64,000 nucleotides of DNA, taken from Pedobacter paludis. GTDB lineage: Bacteria; Bacteroidota; Bacteroidia; Sphingobacteriales; Sphingobacteriaceae. The stretch covers positions 186,001 to 250,000 of the forward strand of contig NZ_QGNY01000001.1 of assembly GCF_003173575.1 (NCBI RefSeq). Reading direction: 5' to 3'. The notes beneath the pieces are model-generated. The model was given only the letters and a program-made list of their open reading frames with translations, had not been told where the DNA came from and did no database searches. Position numbers and translations under genes: made by a program. Shown one piece after another: positions 34,756 through 44,648 of the stretch; position 1 is the stretch's first letter; each line of letters begins with the position of its first letter.

Positions 34756-36324
34756 ATGAAAGGTCTTCCTATACTCGATCTTGCGATCATCTTCATTTAT
34801 CTTGTTGGAATGATATTAGTTGGGGTTTATTTTTCTAGAAAAAATAAAAACTCCGAGCAATTTACAAAAGCCTCGGGCCTTATTCCCGGATGGGCAATAG
34901 GTTTATCTATTTATGCCACATTTTTAAGCAGCAACACATTTCTAGGTGTTCCCGGTAAAGCTTTCGGCGGAAATTGGAATGCATTTGTTTTTAGTATTTC
35001 TATGCCTTTAGCCGCGTGGATTGCCTCAAAATATTTTGTTCCGTTTTATAGAAATACTGGAGAAATTTCGGCCTATACACATTTGGAGAAACGATTTGGC
35101 GCTTGGGCAAGAGTATATGCTGTAATTTGTTTTCTGCTCACCCAATTGGCTAGAATGGGATCTATCTTTTTTGGAATCGCATTAAGCCTGCAGGCTTTAA
35201 CAGGTTATTCCATGCAGATCATTATGATTGTAATGGGCATCTGTATCATTATTTACACGGTTTTAGGAGGAATTGAAGCGGTAATATGGACAGAAGTTGT
35301 GCAAGCAGTAGTAAAAACCTTTGGTGCTCTACTAATCTTGTATCTTATTATGACAAATATGCCTGGAGGTGCATCAAAAATTATTGAGATTGGCAAATCG
35401 GCACACAAATTTAGCCTTGGCAGTTTTAAGCTAGATTTTGTAAACTCATCATTTTGGGTAGTGTTGCTGTACGGTTTTTTTATCAACCTGAATAACTTTG
35501 GGATGGATCAAAACTACATTCAGCGATACCATACGGCATCGTCGAGTAAGGCGGCTTCAAAATCAATTTGGCTATGTGTTTACCTTTATGTTCCAGCATC
35601 TTTGTTGTTTTTTATTATAGGATCTTGTTTGTATGCTTATTATGATGTTAATCCAGATTTGGTCCAATCGATTAAACATCAGGTGGCATTGGAAAGGTTA
35701 CCAATTCATGCTTCTACAACAGAAGTTTTTAAATTGGAAAGTACACTTCAACCAGCAGATTATGGCGATAAGATTATGCCACATTTTATGGTAACAAAAA
35801 TTCCGATGGGTTTGGTTGGCTTAATTGTTTCGGCCATATTATCAGCTGCAATGAGCACAATAAGTTCTGGAATGAATGCTTCTGCAACGGTTTTCTCTGT
35901 TGATATTTATAAAAGATACATTAAGCCAGAGGTGAGCGAAAAACAGAATTTATCGCTGTTGCACATGGCAACAATCGTATTTGGTTTATTGGGGATGATT
36001 GCCGGAATAGCCATGATTGGTGTGAAAAGTATTTTGGATGTGTGGTGGGAACTTTCGGGGATTTTTGCAGCAGGTATGTTGGGTTTGTTTCTTCTAGGTA
36101 TCATCAGCAGGCAGACCAAAAATCACGAAGCCATAACAGCAACGGTAATTGGAATTTTCGTAATTATATGGATGACATTTTCTTCGCTTCTTCCTCCAGA
36201 ATACGAAGTTTTTAGAAATCCACTACATAAAAATATGATTATTGTGGTAGGCACCTTAACGATATTTTTAACAGGATTGTTCCTAACAAAAATTAAAAGC
36301 AAAAAATTAAAAATAGTGAATTAG
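34756..36324 (+). CDS. Sodium:solute symporter (SSS family)
   Basis: A 522-residue inner-membrane transporter with about 13-14 hydrophobic segments, beginning LDLAIIFIYLVGMILVGVYF. Typical SSS features: GWAIGLSIYATFLSSNTFLG with the Ser residues of the first sodium site, YTVLGGIEAVIWTEVVQ, and MGLVGLIVSAILSAAMSTIS with the second sodium-site Ser/Thr. It likely imports a monosaccharide or sugar acid freed by the surrounding hydrolases. It is followed after 58 bases by the DapA-family gene, so transporter and aldolase may share a substrate. TAACCAAA lies 30 bases before its start. Confidence 0.92.
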   Translation: MKGLPILDLAIIFIYLVGMILVGVYFSRKNKNSEQFTKASGLIPGWAIGLSIYATFLSSNTFLGVPGKAFGGNWNAFVFSISMPLAAWIASKYFVPFYRNTGEISAYTHLEKRFGAWARVYAVICFLLTQLARMGSIFFGIALSLQALTGYSMQIIMIVMGICIIIYTVLGGIEAVIWTEVVQAVVKTFGALLILYLIMTNMPGGASKIIEIGKSAHKFSLGSFKLDFVNSSFWVVLLYGFFINLNNFGMDQNYIQRYHTASSSKAASKSIWLCVYLYVPASLLFFIIGSCLYAYYDVNPDLVQSIKHQVALERLPIHASTTEVFKLESTLQPADYGDKIMPHFMVTKIPMGLVGLIVSAILSAAMSTISSGMNASATVFSVDIYKRYIKPEVSEKQNLSLLHMATIVFGLLGMIAGIAMIGVKSILDVWWELSGIFAAGMLGLFLLGIISRQTKNHEAITATVIGIFVIIWMTFSSLLPPEYEVFRNPLHKNMIIVVGTLTIFLTGLFLTKIKSKKLKIVN

Positions 36325-36382
36325 CCATTCGAACCTAATTCAGACAGTCATTTAAATAAGAATTTAAATCATCATTTAACAA

Positions 36383-37315
36383 ATGGAAAACTCACAAAAA
36401 GGGTTCATCCCGGTCATGCTTACGCCTTTTTTAAGCAACGGAAATATCGATTATCCTGCACTTACACAGTTAACAGAGATTTACTTGCAAGCTGGATCAT
36501 CTGGTTTATTCGCAAATTGCCTCTCTAGCGAAATGTTCGAACTAACAGATAAGGAGCGGATTCAGGCCATAAAACATGTTATAAAAGTTGTGGATGGAGC
36601 AGTGCCGGTAGTCGCAACGGGGACCTTTGGTGGAGCAATTTCCAAACAGGCAGATTTTGTTAAAGAGGTAAGCGATCAAGGTGTTGAGGCTGTTATCGCC
36701 ATTACAAGCTTGTTGGCTGATGAAAATGAATCTGATGAAGTTTTTGATGATCGTGTTTTTGATTTGCTGAAACAGACTGGCGAAATTCCCATTGGTTTTT
36801 ATGAGTGTCCGGTTCCCTATAAAAGGGTTTTAACGCCAGAGCAACTTGCTAGTTTTGTATCAACAGGCAGGGTAATTTACCATAAAGATACCAGCCTGGA
36901 TTTGGAACAGATTAAGCAAAAACTAAAACTTACAGAGGGTTATGCTTTTGGTTTGTACGATGCTTATATTGTTCATGCCGTGGAATCGTTAAAAGCGGGT
37001 TCTTCTGGATTATCCTGTATTCAGGGCAATTATTTTCCGGAGTTAATTGTTTGGCTTTGCGATCATTATAATGATGAAAGCCTGAAAAACGAAGTTCAAT
37101 CGGTACAACAGTTTTTAATTGACAATATGGATGTGATGCATAATGTTTATCCAATTGTATCAAAATATTTTCTGCAAAAAAGAGGCTTAAATATCTCGAC
37201 CTTTACACGGAGAGCAGTGGGCTCATTTACCCCAACTGTAGTAAAAGAAGTTGAAAAACTATTTGAGGATTACTCGGCGCTGAGAAGTGATTTAAATATT
37301 CAGGTTTTTATTTAA
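36383..37315 (+). CDS. DapA-family aldolase/dehydratase
   Basis: A 310-residue class I aldolase-fold enzyme related to dihydrodipicolinate synthase and N-acetylneuraminate lyase. The Schiff-base Lys is in IYHKDTS (about residue 168), the partner Tyr in FYECPVPYKR (about 140), and the usual GTTGE loop is changed to NCLSSEMFEL, which argues against the DapA reaction. In this family, such variants act on 2-keto-3-deoxy sugar acids. Its place after a sugar symporter in a pectin locus suggests cleavage of a keto-deoxy acid, for example from galacturonate, L-rhamnonate or the ulosonic acids of rhamnogalacturonan II; all inference. A REP-like remnant is found downstream. Confidence 0.85.
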   Translation: MENSQKGFIPVMLTPFLSNGNIDYPALTQLTEIYLQAGSSGLFANCLSSEMFELTDKERIQAIKHVIKVVDGAVPVVATGTFGGAISKQADFVKEVSDQGVEAVIAITSLLADENESDEVFDDRVFDLLKQTGEIPIGFYECPVPYKRVLTPEQLASFVSTGRVIYHKDTSLDLEQIKQKLKLTEGYAFGLYDAYIVHAVESLKAGSSGLSCIQGNYFPELIVWLCDHYNDESLKNEVQSVQQFLIDNMDVMHNVYPIVSKYFLQKRGLNISTFTRRAVGSFTPTVVKEVEKLFEDYSALRSDLNIQVFI

Positions 37316-37466
37316 CACATTCTAAATCTCGCGGTTTTTGAAAAGTAGAAGGTTCATAGATTCTTCCTTCAGCCGTAGCGGAAAAATCCTTGAAACTAAT
37401 GTTTGAAGGTTCTCCATTACGCTGTGCTGTTGAAATGACGGAAACGGAAAAGATAAATTGAAATCC

Positions 37467-38336
37467 TTAATTCAAGTACTTTCTTTTATAATCCAATGGC
37501 GTCATTCCGGTTACTTTTTTAAAGTGACGATAAAAATTGGATACATTATTGAAACCGCAATCAAAACAGATCATTTCGGTTGGAAGCTTGTTTTCAATTA
37601 AAAACCGACAGGCATGACTTACCCTAATTTCGATTAAAAAATCATAAAAGGTTTTTTTTGTCATCAACTTAAAATACCTGCAAAAAGAGGTCACGCTTAA
37701 ATTACTCAATGACGCAACCTCATCCAGTGTAATATCCTTTTTATAATTGCTCAGGGTGTAGTTGCAAATTTTGTTAATACGCAATGTTTCCGATTCGTTA
37801 GATTGATAAAAAGTATTTTTACTCGTTACAATAGTGTCGTATTCATCTGTTTCTGCCAGGGTTTTAAGAATGGAAAGTAATATGATAATGCGATCCAGAT
37901 TAGTTGCATCAACAGCTTTTCTCATTAAATCAACCAGTTTCTCTTTTGCCTTTCCAGAAATAACCATTCCGCTTTTGGCTTTTTCAAATAATTTCGGAAT
38001 CAAATAAGCCTCAGGTAAACTCAATAAATACTTGCCTAAACAATCGGGCAAAAAGTGAATCACCATAGCTTCGGTATTCAGATCTGGATTTCCCTGAAAA
38101 TATTCATCCTTACATCGCCAGGTATGCGGTAAATTTTCACCAATCAATACCATTTCATCAGGCTCGAAATTGCTAATGTTGTCGCCAACAAAACGAACGC
38201 CCTCGCCTTTAATTACGTAATGCAATTCCAATTCTGGATGGTAATGCCAAATGTTTCCAAAATCTGGTTTAATATCATGGCGGATACTGAAAGAGCTTTG
38301 GAGCGTAACGGGAACTTTATGAAAATGAGGTTTCAT
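37467..38336 (-). CDS. AraC-family transcriptional regulator
   Basis: A 289-residue regulator. The N-terminal half is a cupin (IWHYHPELELHYVIKGEGVR near residue 30-49, NLPHTWRC) that would bind sugar. The C-terminal AraC DNA-binding domain begins near 195: ITLDEVASLSNLSVTSFCRY and the second helix-turn-helix with MICFDCGFNNVSNFYRHFKK, then GMTPLDYKRKY. It is the only minus-strand gene in the locus, divergent from the fucose-isomerase-like gene, and no hybrid two-component or anti-sigma regulator is seen in the window. It is therefore a candidate regulator of the isomerase gene and perhaps of the whole locus. Confidence 0.93.
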   Translation of the reverse strand: MKPHFHKVPVTLQSSFSIRHDIKPDFGNIWHYHPELELHYVIKGEGVRFVGDNISNFEPDEMVLIGENLPHTWRCKDEYFQGNPDLNTEAMVIHFLPDCLGKYLLSLPEAYLIPKLFEKAKSGMVISGKAKEKLVDLMRKAVDATNLDRIIILLSILKTLAETDEYDTIVTSKNTFYQSNESETLRINKICNYTLSNYKKDITLDEVASLSNLSVTSFCRYFKLMTKKTFYDFLIEIRVSHACRFLIENKLPTEMICFDCGFNNVSNFYRHFKKVTGMTPLDYKRKYLN

Positions 38337-38563
38337 ATAAATTGTAAATATTTGGTTATTGGCAAGGCGATATGTTTAGCAAATCATAAGCATTGCGACA
38401 CTAAAGTTAGGTTATAATATGATAACATCCTATATTAATTTGCTAAAAACTACTAGTAATTACTGTTATTGATTGCAGAGTTTTGTATATAGCCTCTTAG
38501 GCGATAACCAAAATATAAACCGATAAATTATTTATATAAAAATAATTTGTTCATTAATGAATT

Positions 38564-40198
38564 ATGAAGCAAGGTATTCAAGCGCAAATTCTGTTGGTTT
38601 CTAGTGGAGATCTACGACTTTCAGCAAATCAAAATTGTTGGGAAGCGCAGCTACAGATGGAACAAAAACTAACCGCTGCAGTTGAGAAATTTGGCTACAC
38701 CATAAAACGTGCACATCCTTACGACGCTACAAAAAAACATGGCTTTATCGATTCGCAAAGAATGGGTATGGATATTTTTAGAAATATCGATCCAGAACAG
38801 CCTTTAATCGTTGCAGAAAGCGTTTGGCAATATTCTCATCATGTTCTTGCTGGTTTAACTACACATAAAGGCCCTATACTAACGGTTGCAAACTGGAGTG
38901 GCCAATGGCCAGGTTTGGTTGGCATGTTAAATCTAAACGGCTGTTTAACAAAAGCCGATATAACGTACAGCACACTTTGGAGCGAAAACTTTACTGATGA
39001 TTTTTTTACCGATGGCTTGCAAGAATGGCTTTTAACAGGTAAAATAAATTATGATCAAAGTCATGTTAAAAGTTTTGCCTTAAATAAAATTCCTGCATCC
39101 GATGAAAAGATTGGAAGAGCCTTTGCCCGTAACTTAAAAGAACGCAAGGTAATTATGGGCGTTTTTGATGAAGGTTGTATGGGAATGTACAATGCTATCA
39201 TTCCAGATGAACTGTTGCATAAAACCGGCTTTTTTAAAGAACGTTTAAGCCAATCTGCCTTGTATGCTGGTATGCTTCAGGTTACAGATGCTGAAGCTCA
39301 AACAGTTTTAGATTGGTTACTTAATAAGGGCATGACTTTTAACTGGGGAACTGATGAAGATACGGAACTAACCAAAAATCAAACCTTGGAACAATGTAAA
39401 ATGTACATTTCTGCCTTGCGTATAGCCGATAATTTTAGTTGCGATACGATTGGAATTCAGTACCAACAAGGTTTAAAAGATTTAACAGTAGCCAGTGATT
39501 TAGTTGAAGGTTTATTAAACAATGAAGATCGTCCACCAGTTTTTTCAAACGATGGGAAAGAATTATATGCAAAAAAAGCACTTCCGCATTTTAATGAAGT
39601 AGATGAATGTGCTGGTTTAGATGCTCTGGTTACTTATAATTTATGGAATGAGTTAGGAATGACCGGAGAAAATACCCTGCACGACATCCGTTGGGGAGAA
39701 AATTATAAGGGAGAAGATATTGATGGTTTTGTTTGGCTTTTCTTAATTTCGGGTGCTGCACCGCCAGCACATTTTATAAATGGTTACAAAGGCGCAAGTA
39801 GCGATAGGCAACCTTCTATGTATTTTCGTTTAGGCGGAGGATCGTTAAAAGGAATTAGTAAACCTGGTTTTATTGTTTGGAGTAGAGTGTATGTATTAGA
39901 AAATGAACTACATTGCGATCTTGGAGTAGGTGAGGTTGTGGCATTGCCTAAAGCAGAAACAGATAGAAGATGGAACTTAACTACTCCAGAATGGCCAATA
40001 ATGCATGCTATTTTAAAAGGCATAAGCCGCGATCAAATGATGGCAAGGCATAAAGCAAACCACATTCAAGTTGTGTATACCAATTACGAGGCCAGCGCTC
40101 ATGAAGCCTGCAGAATTAAGGCCGCCGCGATGGACGAACTCGGTTTAAAGGTGCATTTCTGTGGAGATGTCAATTTAATTAAAAAAAGCAATTCATAA
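38564..40198 (+). CDS. L-fucose/L-arabinose isomerase-like protein
   Basis: A 544-residue cytoplasmic protein of the fucose isomerase superfamily. Visible features: LLVSSGDLRLSANQNCWEAQ at the start, QPLIVAESVWQYSHHVLAGL, MGVFDEGCMGMYNAIIPDEL near residue 200-220 and VDECAGLDALVTYNLWNELG near 345, whose Glu and Asp residues could bind the metal. I could not match it to a characterised L-fucose isomerase over its length, so the substrate is uncertain; it may act on L-fucose, L-rhamnose-like sugars or D-apiose-type pentoses. It is divergent from the AraC regulator and 15 bases from DUF3826. If it isomerises L-fucose, the genome would carry both isomerase and oxidative routes. Confidence 0.72.
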   Translation: MKQGIQAQILLVSSGDLRLSANQNCWEAQLQMEQKLTAAVEKFGYTIKRAHPYDATKKHGFIDSQRMGMDIFRNIDPEQPLIVAESVWQYSHHVLAGLTTHKGPILTVANWSGQWPGLVGMLNLNGCLTKADITYSTLWSENFTDDFFTDGLQEWLLTGKINYDQSHVKSFALNKIPASDEKIGRAFARNLKERKVIMGVFDEGCMGMYNAIIPDELLHKTGFFKERLSQSALYAGMLQVTDAEAQTVLDWLLNKGMTFNWGTDEDTELTKNQTLEQCKMYISALRIADNFSCDTIGIQYQQGLKDLTVASDLVEGLLNNEDRPPVFSNDGKELYAKKALPHFNEVDECAGLDALVTYNLWNELGMTGENTLHDIRWGENYKGEDIDGFVWLFLISGAAPPAHFINGYKGASSDRQPSMYFRLGGGSLKGISKPGFIVWSRVYVLENELHCDLGVGEVVALPKAETDRRWNLTTPEWPIMHAILKGISRDQMMARHKANHIQVVYTNYEASAHEACRIKAAAMDELGLKVHFCGDVNLIKKSNS

Positions 40199-40213
40199 TA
40201 AAAATATCCAATA

Positions 40214-40885
40214 ATGAAATTATCCATTTTAATCCTTTTATTAACCTGCGCTTCTCTAACCGCTACTTTTGCGCAAGATAAAACTGCAGAAGAAAAGCTT
40301 GCCTATGTAAAGGTAATTACCGAGCGTGCAGATAAGATTGTAGCCAATATCGGAGTAACCGATCAAAAGAAAGCAACGAAGGTAAGGGATATTATTAGAG
40401 ACCAATACAGTAACTTAAATGATATCTATGCAAATCGAGATCTGAAAGTTAAAGATCTGAAAGAAAAAAATGCATCCAATAAAGTAGAAAGAGATTCTGC
40501 CTTAGCAAAAGAAAATCGCATAGTAGAAGCCGAGCTGGCTAAGCTTCATGCTAAATACATTAATAAATTATCAGCTCAGTTAACTACAGACCAGATAGAC
40601 TTGGTTAAGAATGGCATGACTTACAATATTCTTCCCATCACCTATAAAGCTTATCAGGAAGAAATTTTAACCCTTACCGAAGACCAGAAAAAACAAATTA
40701 TGGTTTGGCTAATCGAAGCAAGGGAACATGCTATAGATGCAGAATCATCAGATAAAAAGCACGCATGGTTTGGTAAGTACAAAGGCAGAATCAATAACTA
40801 TTTATCGGCCCAAGGTTACGATTTAAAGAAAGAAGGTGCAGAGTGGGAGAAGAGAAGAAAGGCTGCTGCTGCACAGTCGAATTAA
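40214..40885 (+). CDS. DUF3826-family secreted protein
   Basis: A 223-residue exported protein (signal peptide ends at ATFAQD). The mature protein is helical and highly charged: EEKLAYVKVITERADKIVAN near the start, coiled-coil-like ASNKVERDSALAKENRIVEA, LTTDQIDLVKNGMTY, then TEDQKKQIMVWLIEAREHA and KYKGRINNYLSAQGYDLKKE. This matches DUF3826, which is common in Bacteroidota pectin and hemicellulose loci and of unknown function. It is co-directional with the isomerase-like gene, 15 bases away, and ends at a good terminator. Confidence 0.85.
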   Translation: MKLSILILLLTCASLTATFAQDKTAEEKLAYVKVITERADKIVANIGVTDQKKATKVRDIIRDQYSNLNDIYANRDLKVKDLKEKNASNKVERDSALAKENRIVEAELAKLHAKYINKLSAQLTTDQIDLVKNGMTYNILPITYKAYQEEILTLTEDQKKQIMVWLIEAREHAIDAESSDKKHAWFGKYKGRINNYLSAQGYDLKKEGAEWEKRRKAAAAQSN

Positions 40886-40889
40886 AAAT

Positions 40890-40943
40890 AAATTTGATGG
40901 ATTAATGTAAATGAATCTCCATCAAATTTTTTTATTTTTTTTT
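40890..40943 (+). terminator. Terminator after DUF3826
   Basis: A 12-base stem AAATTTGATGGA (40890-40901) pairs with TCCATCAAATTT (40918-40929), loop of 16 bases, followed by a T-rich run to about 40943. It separates the isomerase/DUF3826 unit from the susC promoter region. Confidence 0.8.
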
Positions 40944-41367
40944 ATTTAAGAATATTGCATTTATATATGAATTTTATATTTATATTGTAATGATTTTAAA
41001 ATGATCCAATATTAGCATAGAGTTATTTGGTTTGCATTGGTAATAATGTATAGAAAATAATAATAGTTAAGCCTTTTGAAGGTCATTTTATAAACCAAAG
41101 AAGTATTTAATATACTTTCTAACCAACATATAGAAACAACAAGATTAGATAGATGAGCCATCTTTATCATAAAATTCCTACAGGTTTTTCGCGAAAAACT
41201 GATGTGCAAAATCTTCTTGATATAAAAAGCATCAATAAATATGAGATTGTGAGTGACAATTGCTATTAAAAAAATATTAATTGTTAAGCCGTCGCTATAA
41301 AAAATTATACCTCTTAGCTCAGATTAAATAGGAGTAAAATAGATTAAAAACTAACCAAATAATAAAT
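40942..41367 (+). promoter_or_regulatory. Upstream region of susC with duplicated sequence blocks
   Basis: No gene in 425 bases. Block A (40942-40990) matches 46587-46635 at 44 of 49 positions, and block B (41109-41126, AATATACTTTCTAACCAA) is identical to 46755-46772. ATGAGCCA follows block B in both places (41153 and 46800). The second copy lies before the first pectate lyase gene. The shared order of blocks indicates a duplicated control region, probably holding promoter and operator sites or a conserved leader RNA. TAACCAAA lies 16 bases before the susC ATG. Confidence 0.7.
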
Positions 41368-44300
41368 ATGAACTTAAAATTTTTACGCAAAATTTCATTG
41401 TCTTTACTGGTGATGCTACTGGTAAGTACAGTCCTCTTTGCACAAGACCGAAAGGTTACGGGTAAGGTTGTAGATCAATCGGATGGTACCGGAATTCCCG
41501 GGGTTAATGTAAGCCTAAAAGGAATTCCAAGTAATGTAAGTACCAATGCCGATGGCGTTTTTACCATTCAGGTAAAATCCAATACCGATGTTTTGGTGTT
41601 TTCTTATATAGGTTACATCAGGCAACAAGTTACAGTAGGTACACAATCTACAGTAAACGTTAAATTGGTGCCAGATAATAAAAATCTTGATGACGTGGTG
41701 ATTGTGGGTTATGGCACACAAAAGAAAAGCTCTTTAACAGGATCGGTTTCATCGCCAGATTTAAAAACAGTTGAAGATATTCCTGCTTTAAACATTACTT
41801 CAGCTTTAAAAGGAACAACGCCAGGTTTAAGCGTTTCCGGAGGATCGCAAAGGCCAGGGCAAGGAACTACAATTACGATTCGTAATCCGGTTGTATTTGC
41901 TAAAGATGGTGGACAGGGAACAAATCCGCTGTTCGTAATTGATGACATCATCAGAACACAGGCAGATTTTGATAATCTTGATATTAACGAAGTAGAAAGT
42001 GTAACTATCCTAAAAGATGCGGAAGCCGCTATTTTTGGTATTCAGGGAGCAAATGGTGTGGTTATGATTCGTACCAAAAAAGGTAAAATCGGTGCGCCTA
42101 AGTTTAACATCAGTAATTCACTTGGTGTTTCTACAGCGACCATTATGCCTAAATTTATGAATTCGTTAGAGTTGGGAACTTTTTCAAATGATTATACAAA
42201 CGCATCCGCATACATTCAAACTGTCCCTGGTGTGCCAGTAGATAAGTTTTACAATGCCGATGGTTATTTAGTTACGGCAGGTGTTCCCGCAAATACCAGA
42301 ACCGCAACTTGGTACACGCCAGATGAGTTGGATTATTTTTCTACCCACTCACACAACTATTTCGATGATGCATTTGGTCCGGCTTACGTTTGGCGTACGG
42401 CAGCTAATATTAGCGGCGGTACGGAGAAGGTAACCTATTTTATCGGTGGCGATTTTGTAAATCAGAATAGCAACTTTAAAGGAATCAATTCGCATAAATA
42501 TGGTTTAAGAGCTTCAGTTGAAGCAAAACCAGCCAAAGGTTTGGTTACATCACTATCTTTAAATGCAAACATTGGCTATTCTAGAAGTTATTGGTATAAA
42601 TTAGCCAGTACTTCAGAAAACTTAGATAATGATGCTGCATCGTTACAAAACGTTCAGCCTTGGCAAGAATATTTTATAAATGGTAATCCTGTTGTAATTG
42701 GTGGAAGTAATACTGGTGGTAATGATAACATTAACTTCTTCCAGATTCAAAATTCAAATAACTACACAGGGGGTACCAACACTTCAACAAATATATTAGC
42801 GAAAGTAACCTACGAAATTCCAGGTATTAAAGGCTTAACAGTAACAAGTACATTTAATAAAAACTTAAATGCTGCCAACAATAAGCAGTTCGGTACTACA
42901 TTCGTTTATTATAAGTATGCTGGTTTGGGTGCAAATAGCCATATTCCTGGCGGTGCATTAACGGGTACATTTAATGTGTTAAATGGTGATAAGGTTCGTT
43001 TAACACCAACATTTGCAGATTCTTACCAGGTAAATGGCGGTTTAACTTACAGCCGTACATTCGGTAAACACAGTGTTTCGGCTTTAGCCTTATTTGAGCA
43101 ACGCGAACAATATAGTGAAAGTGTAAACGCTGAAGCAACCGGCTTAGTAGCTGGCGCTTTAGATTATCAGTCTTTCGCAGTTGGTGCTTCAAGTTCTAAT
43201 CAATCGTCTGCTGTAAGTACTTTTGGCTTTCAGTCTTTCATTTCCAGATTTAATTACGATTACGATCAAAAATATTTATTTCAATTTATTTTCAGAAGAG
43301 ACGGAAGCTCAAGATTTGCACCAGGCAATAACTGGGGTAATTTTCCAGCAGCGTCTGTGGGATGGGTTGCATCAAGAGAACCTTTCATCGCAGATAATTT
43401 TAAATGGTTAGATTTGCTAAAGTTCAGAGCTTCATTTGGTTTATCAGGAGTTGATAATACAAAAGCATACCAATATTTAGCCAACTACAACTTAGGAACA
43501 GGAAGTGCTGGTGGAGCTGTATTTAACGGTAACGATAACAGAACAATCGCAATCAAACCTAACTTAGCCATTCCAAATGCAGATGTTACCTGGAATAAAG
43601 AGTTCAAAACATCATACGGTATCGATATGGCTTTCTTAAAAAATCGTTTATCATTTACTGGAGAATACTATTGGAATCATGGAACAGATATCTTAACTTC
43701 ATTAAGCTCATCGGTACCAGCTACAATTGGAGCAAGTACCCCAACTGAAAATTACACCAATGCAAATACATTTGGTTACGAATTTTCACTTGCTTGGAGA
43801 GACAAAATTGGAAAAGATTTTACATATAGTTTTAGCCCATTCTATACTTGGATGGATAATAAAATGTTAAAAGTAGATCAATCTGCGGCAATTGTCGGCA
43901 CAGTTGAGGATGTGACAGGAAGATCATCTGACTTGGGTGTATTCGGATACAAATCACTTGGTATTATTAGAACGCAAGCCGATGCCGATGCTATTATTGC
44001 ACAAAGAGCCGCTGCTGCTGGTGGTGCTCAAAATGTTAAGATTTTTGGACAACCACTTCAACCTGGTATGATCAACTATGAAGATGTAAATGGTGATGGT
44101 GTAATTAGTACCGATAAAAAAGATCAGGCTTTTATTAAAAGCAGACAGAATAACCACAATGCTTTGGGTTTAAACTGGAGCGTAGGATATAAAGGTTTAG
44201 TGCTAAATGTAATTATGGGTATGTCATGGGGTGGCTGGACAAGTATTGATGGTCAGAAACCAGCAAACCAATCTAGTGCTGCAACTGGTGCATCAATTTA

Positions 44301-44637
44301 TGATAATAGAGCAGCCTACTGGGTTGATCACTGGACACCAACAAATACTAACGCGGCATATCCAAACCCATTCTTTAGAACAAATTTTGAAACAACAACT
44401 GATTTTTGGTTGGTAAGAGCAACAAGTTTCAACGTTACCAGCTTGAATTTAAGCTATAACATTCCAGCTAAATTTGCAAATAAGATAGGTATGGCTAGTG
44501 CAAGGATTTATACTGTTGCTACTAATCCAATTCAATTTATTAATCCGTTCCCTGGTCAATACAGAGATCTTCAAACAGCTTTATATGCTTATCCAACACT
44601 AAAAACTTGGTCGTTTGGTTTAAATATTGGCTTTTAA
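41368..44637 (+). CDS. susC: SusC/RagA-type TonB-dependent outer-membrane transporter
   Basis: A 1089-residue outer-membrane barrel that imports oligosaccharides with energy from TonB. Signal peptide ends at VLFAQD. A carboxypeptidase-regulatory-like domain follows (VTGKVVDQSDGTGIPGVNVS, residues about 28-110), then the TonB box region DDVVIVGYGTQKK near 112 and the plug with IRNPVVFAKDGGQ, SVTILKDAEAAIFGIQGANG. The rest is barrel strands, ending LKTWSFGLNIGF with the typical terminal Phe. It is followed 11 bases later by the SusD gene. Only one SusCD pair is in the window, so it is the likely uptake route for the products of the surrounding pectin enzymes. Confidence 0.97.
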   Translation: MNLKFLRKISLSLLVMLLVSTVLFAQDRKVTGKVVDQSDGTGIPGVNVSLKGIPSNVSTNADGVFTIQVKSNTDVLVFSYIGYIRQQVTVGTQSTVNVKLVPDNKNLDDVVIVGYGTQKKSSLTGSVSSPDLKTVEDIPALNITSALKGTTPGLSVSGGSQRPGQGTTITIRNPVVFAKDGGQGTNPLFVIDDIIRTQADFDNLDINEVESVTILKDAEAAIFGIQGANGVVMIRTKKGKIGAPKFNISNSLGVSTATIMPKFMNSLELGTFSNDYTNASAYIQTVPGVPVDKFYNADGYLVTAGVPANTRTATWYTPDELDYFSTHSHNYFDDAFGPAYVWRTAANISGGTEKVTYFIGGDFVNQNSNFKGINSHKYGLRASVEAKPAKGLVTSLSLNANIGYSRSYWYKLASTSENLDNDAASLQNVQPWQEYFINGNPVVIGGSNTGGNDNINFFQIQNSNNYTGGTNTSTNILAKVTYEIPGIKGLTVTSTFNKNLNAANNKQFGTTFVYYKYAGLGANSHIPGGALTGTFNVLNGDKVRLTPTFADSYQVNGGLTYSRTFGKHSVSALALFEQREQYSESVNAEATGLVAGALDYQSFAVGASSSNQSSAVSTFGFQSFISRFNYDYDQKYLFQFIFRRDGSSRFAPGNNWGNFPAASVGWVASREPFIADNFKWLDLLKFRASFGLSGVDNTKAYQYLANYNLGTGSAGGAVFNGNDNRTIAIKPNLAIPNADVTWNKEFKTSYGIDMAFLKNRLSFTGEYYWNHGTDILTSLSSSVPATIGASTPTENYTNANTFGYEFSLAWRDKIGKDFTYSFSPFYTWMDNKMLKVDQSAAIVGTVEDVTGRSSDLGVFGYKSLGIIRTQADADAIIAQRAAAAGGAQNVKIFGQPLQPGMINYEDVNGDGVISTDKKDQAFIKSRQNNHNALGLNWSVGYKGLVLNVIMGMSWGGWTSIDGQKPANQSSAATGASIYDNRAAYWVDHWTPTNTNAAYPNPFFRTNFETTTDFWLVRATSFNVTSLNLSYNIPAKFANKIGMASARIYTVATNPIQFINPFPGQYRDLQTALYAYPTLKTWSFGLNIGF

Positions 44638-44648
44638 TACGTATAAAA

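Noticed and set aside
37316-37466. Possible REP-like copy after the DapA-family gene
   Set aside because: Only fragments such as CTCGCGG and AAATGACGG remain; too weak to call.
44607-44648. Upstream ATG for susD
   Set aside because: It overlaps the end of susC and adds a leader that destroys the lipoprotein signal layout.
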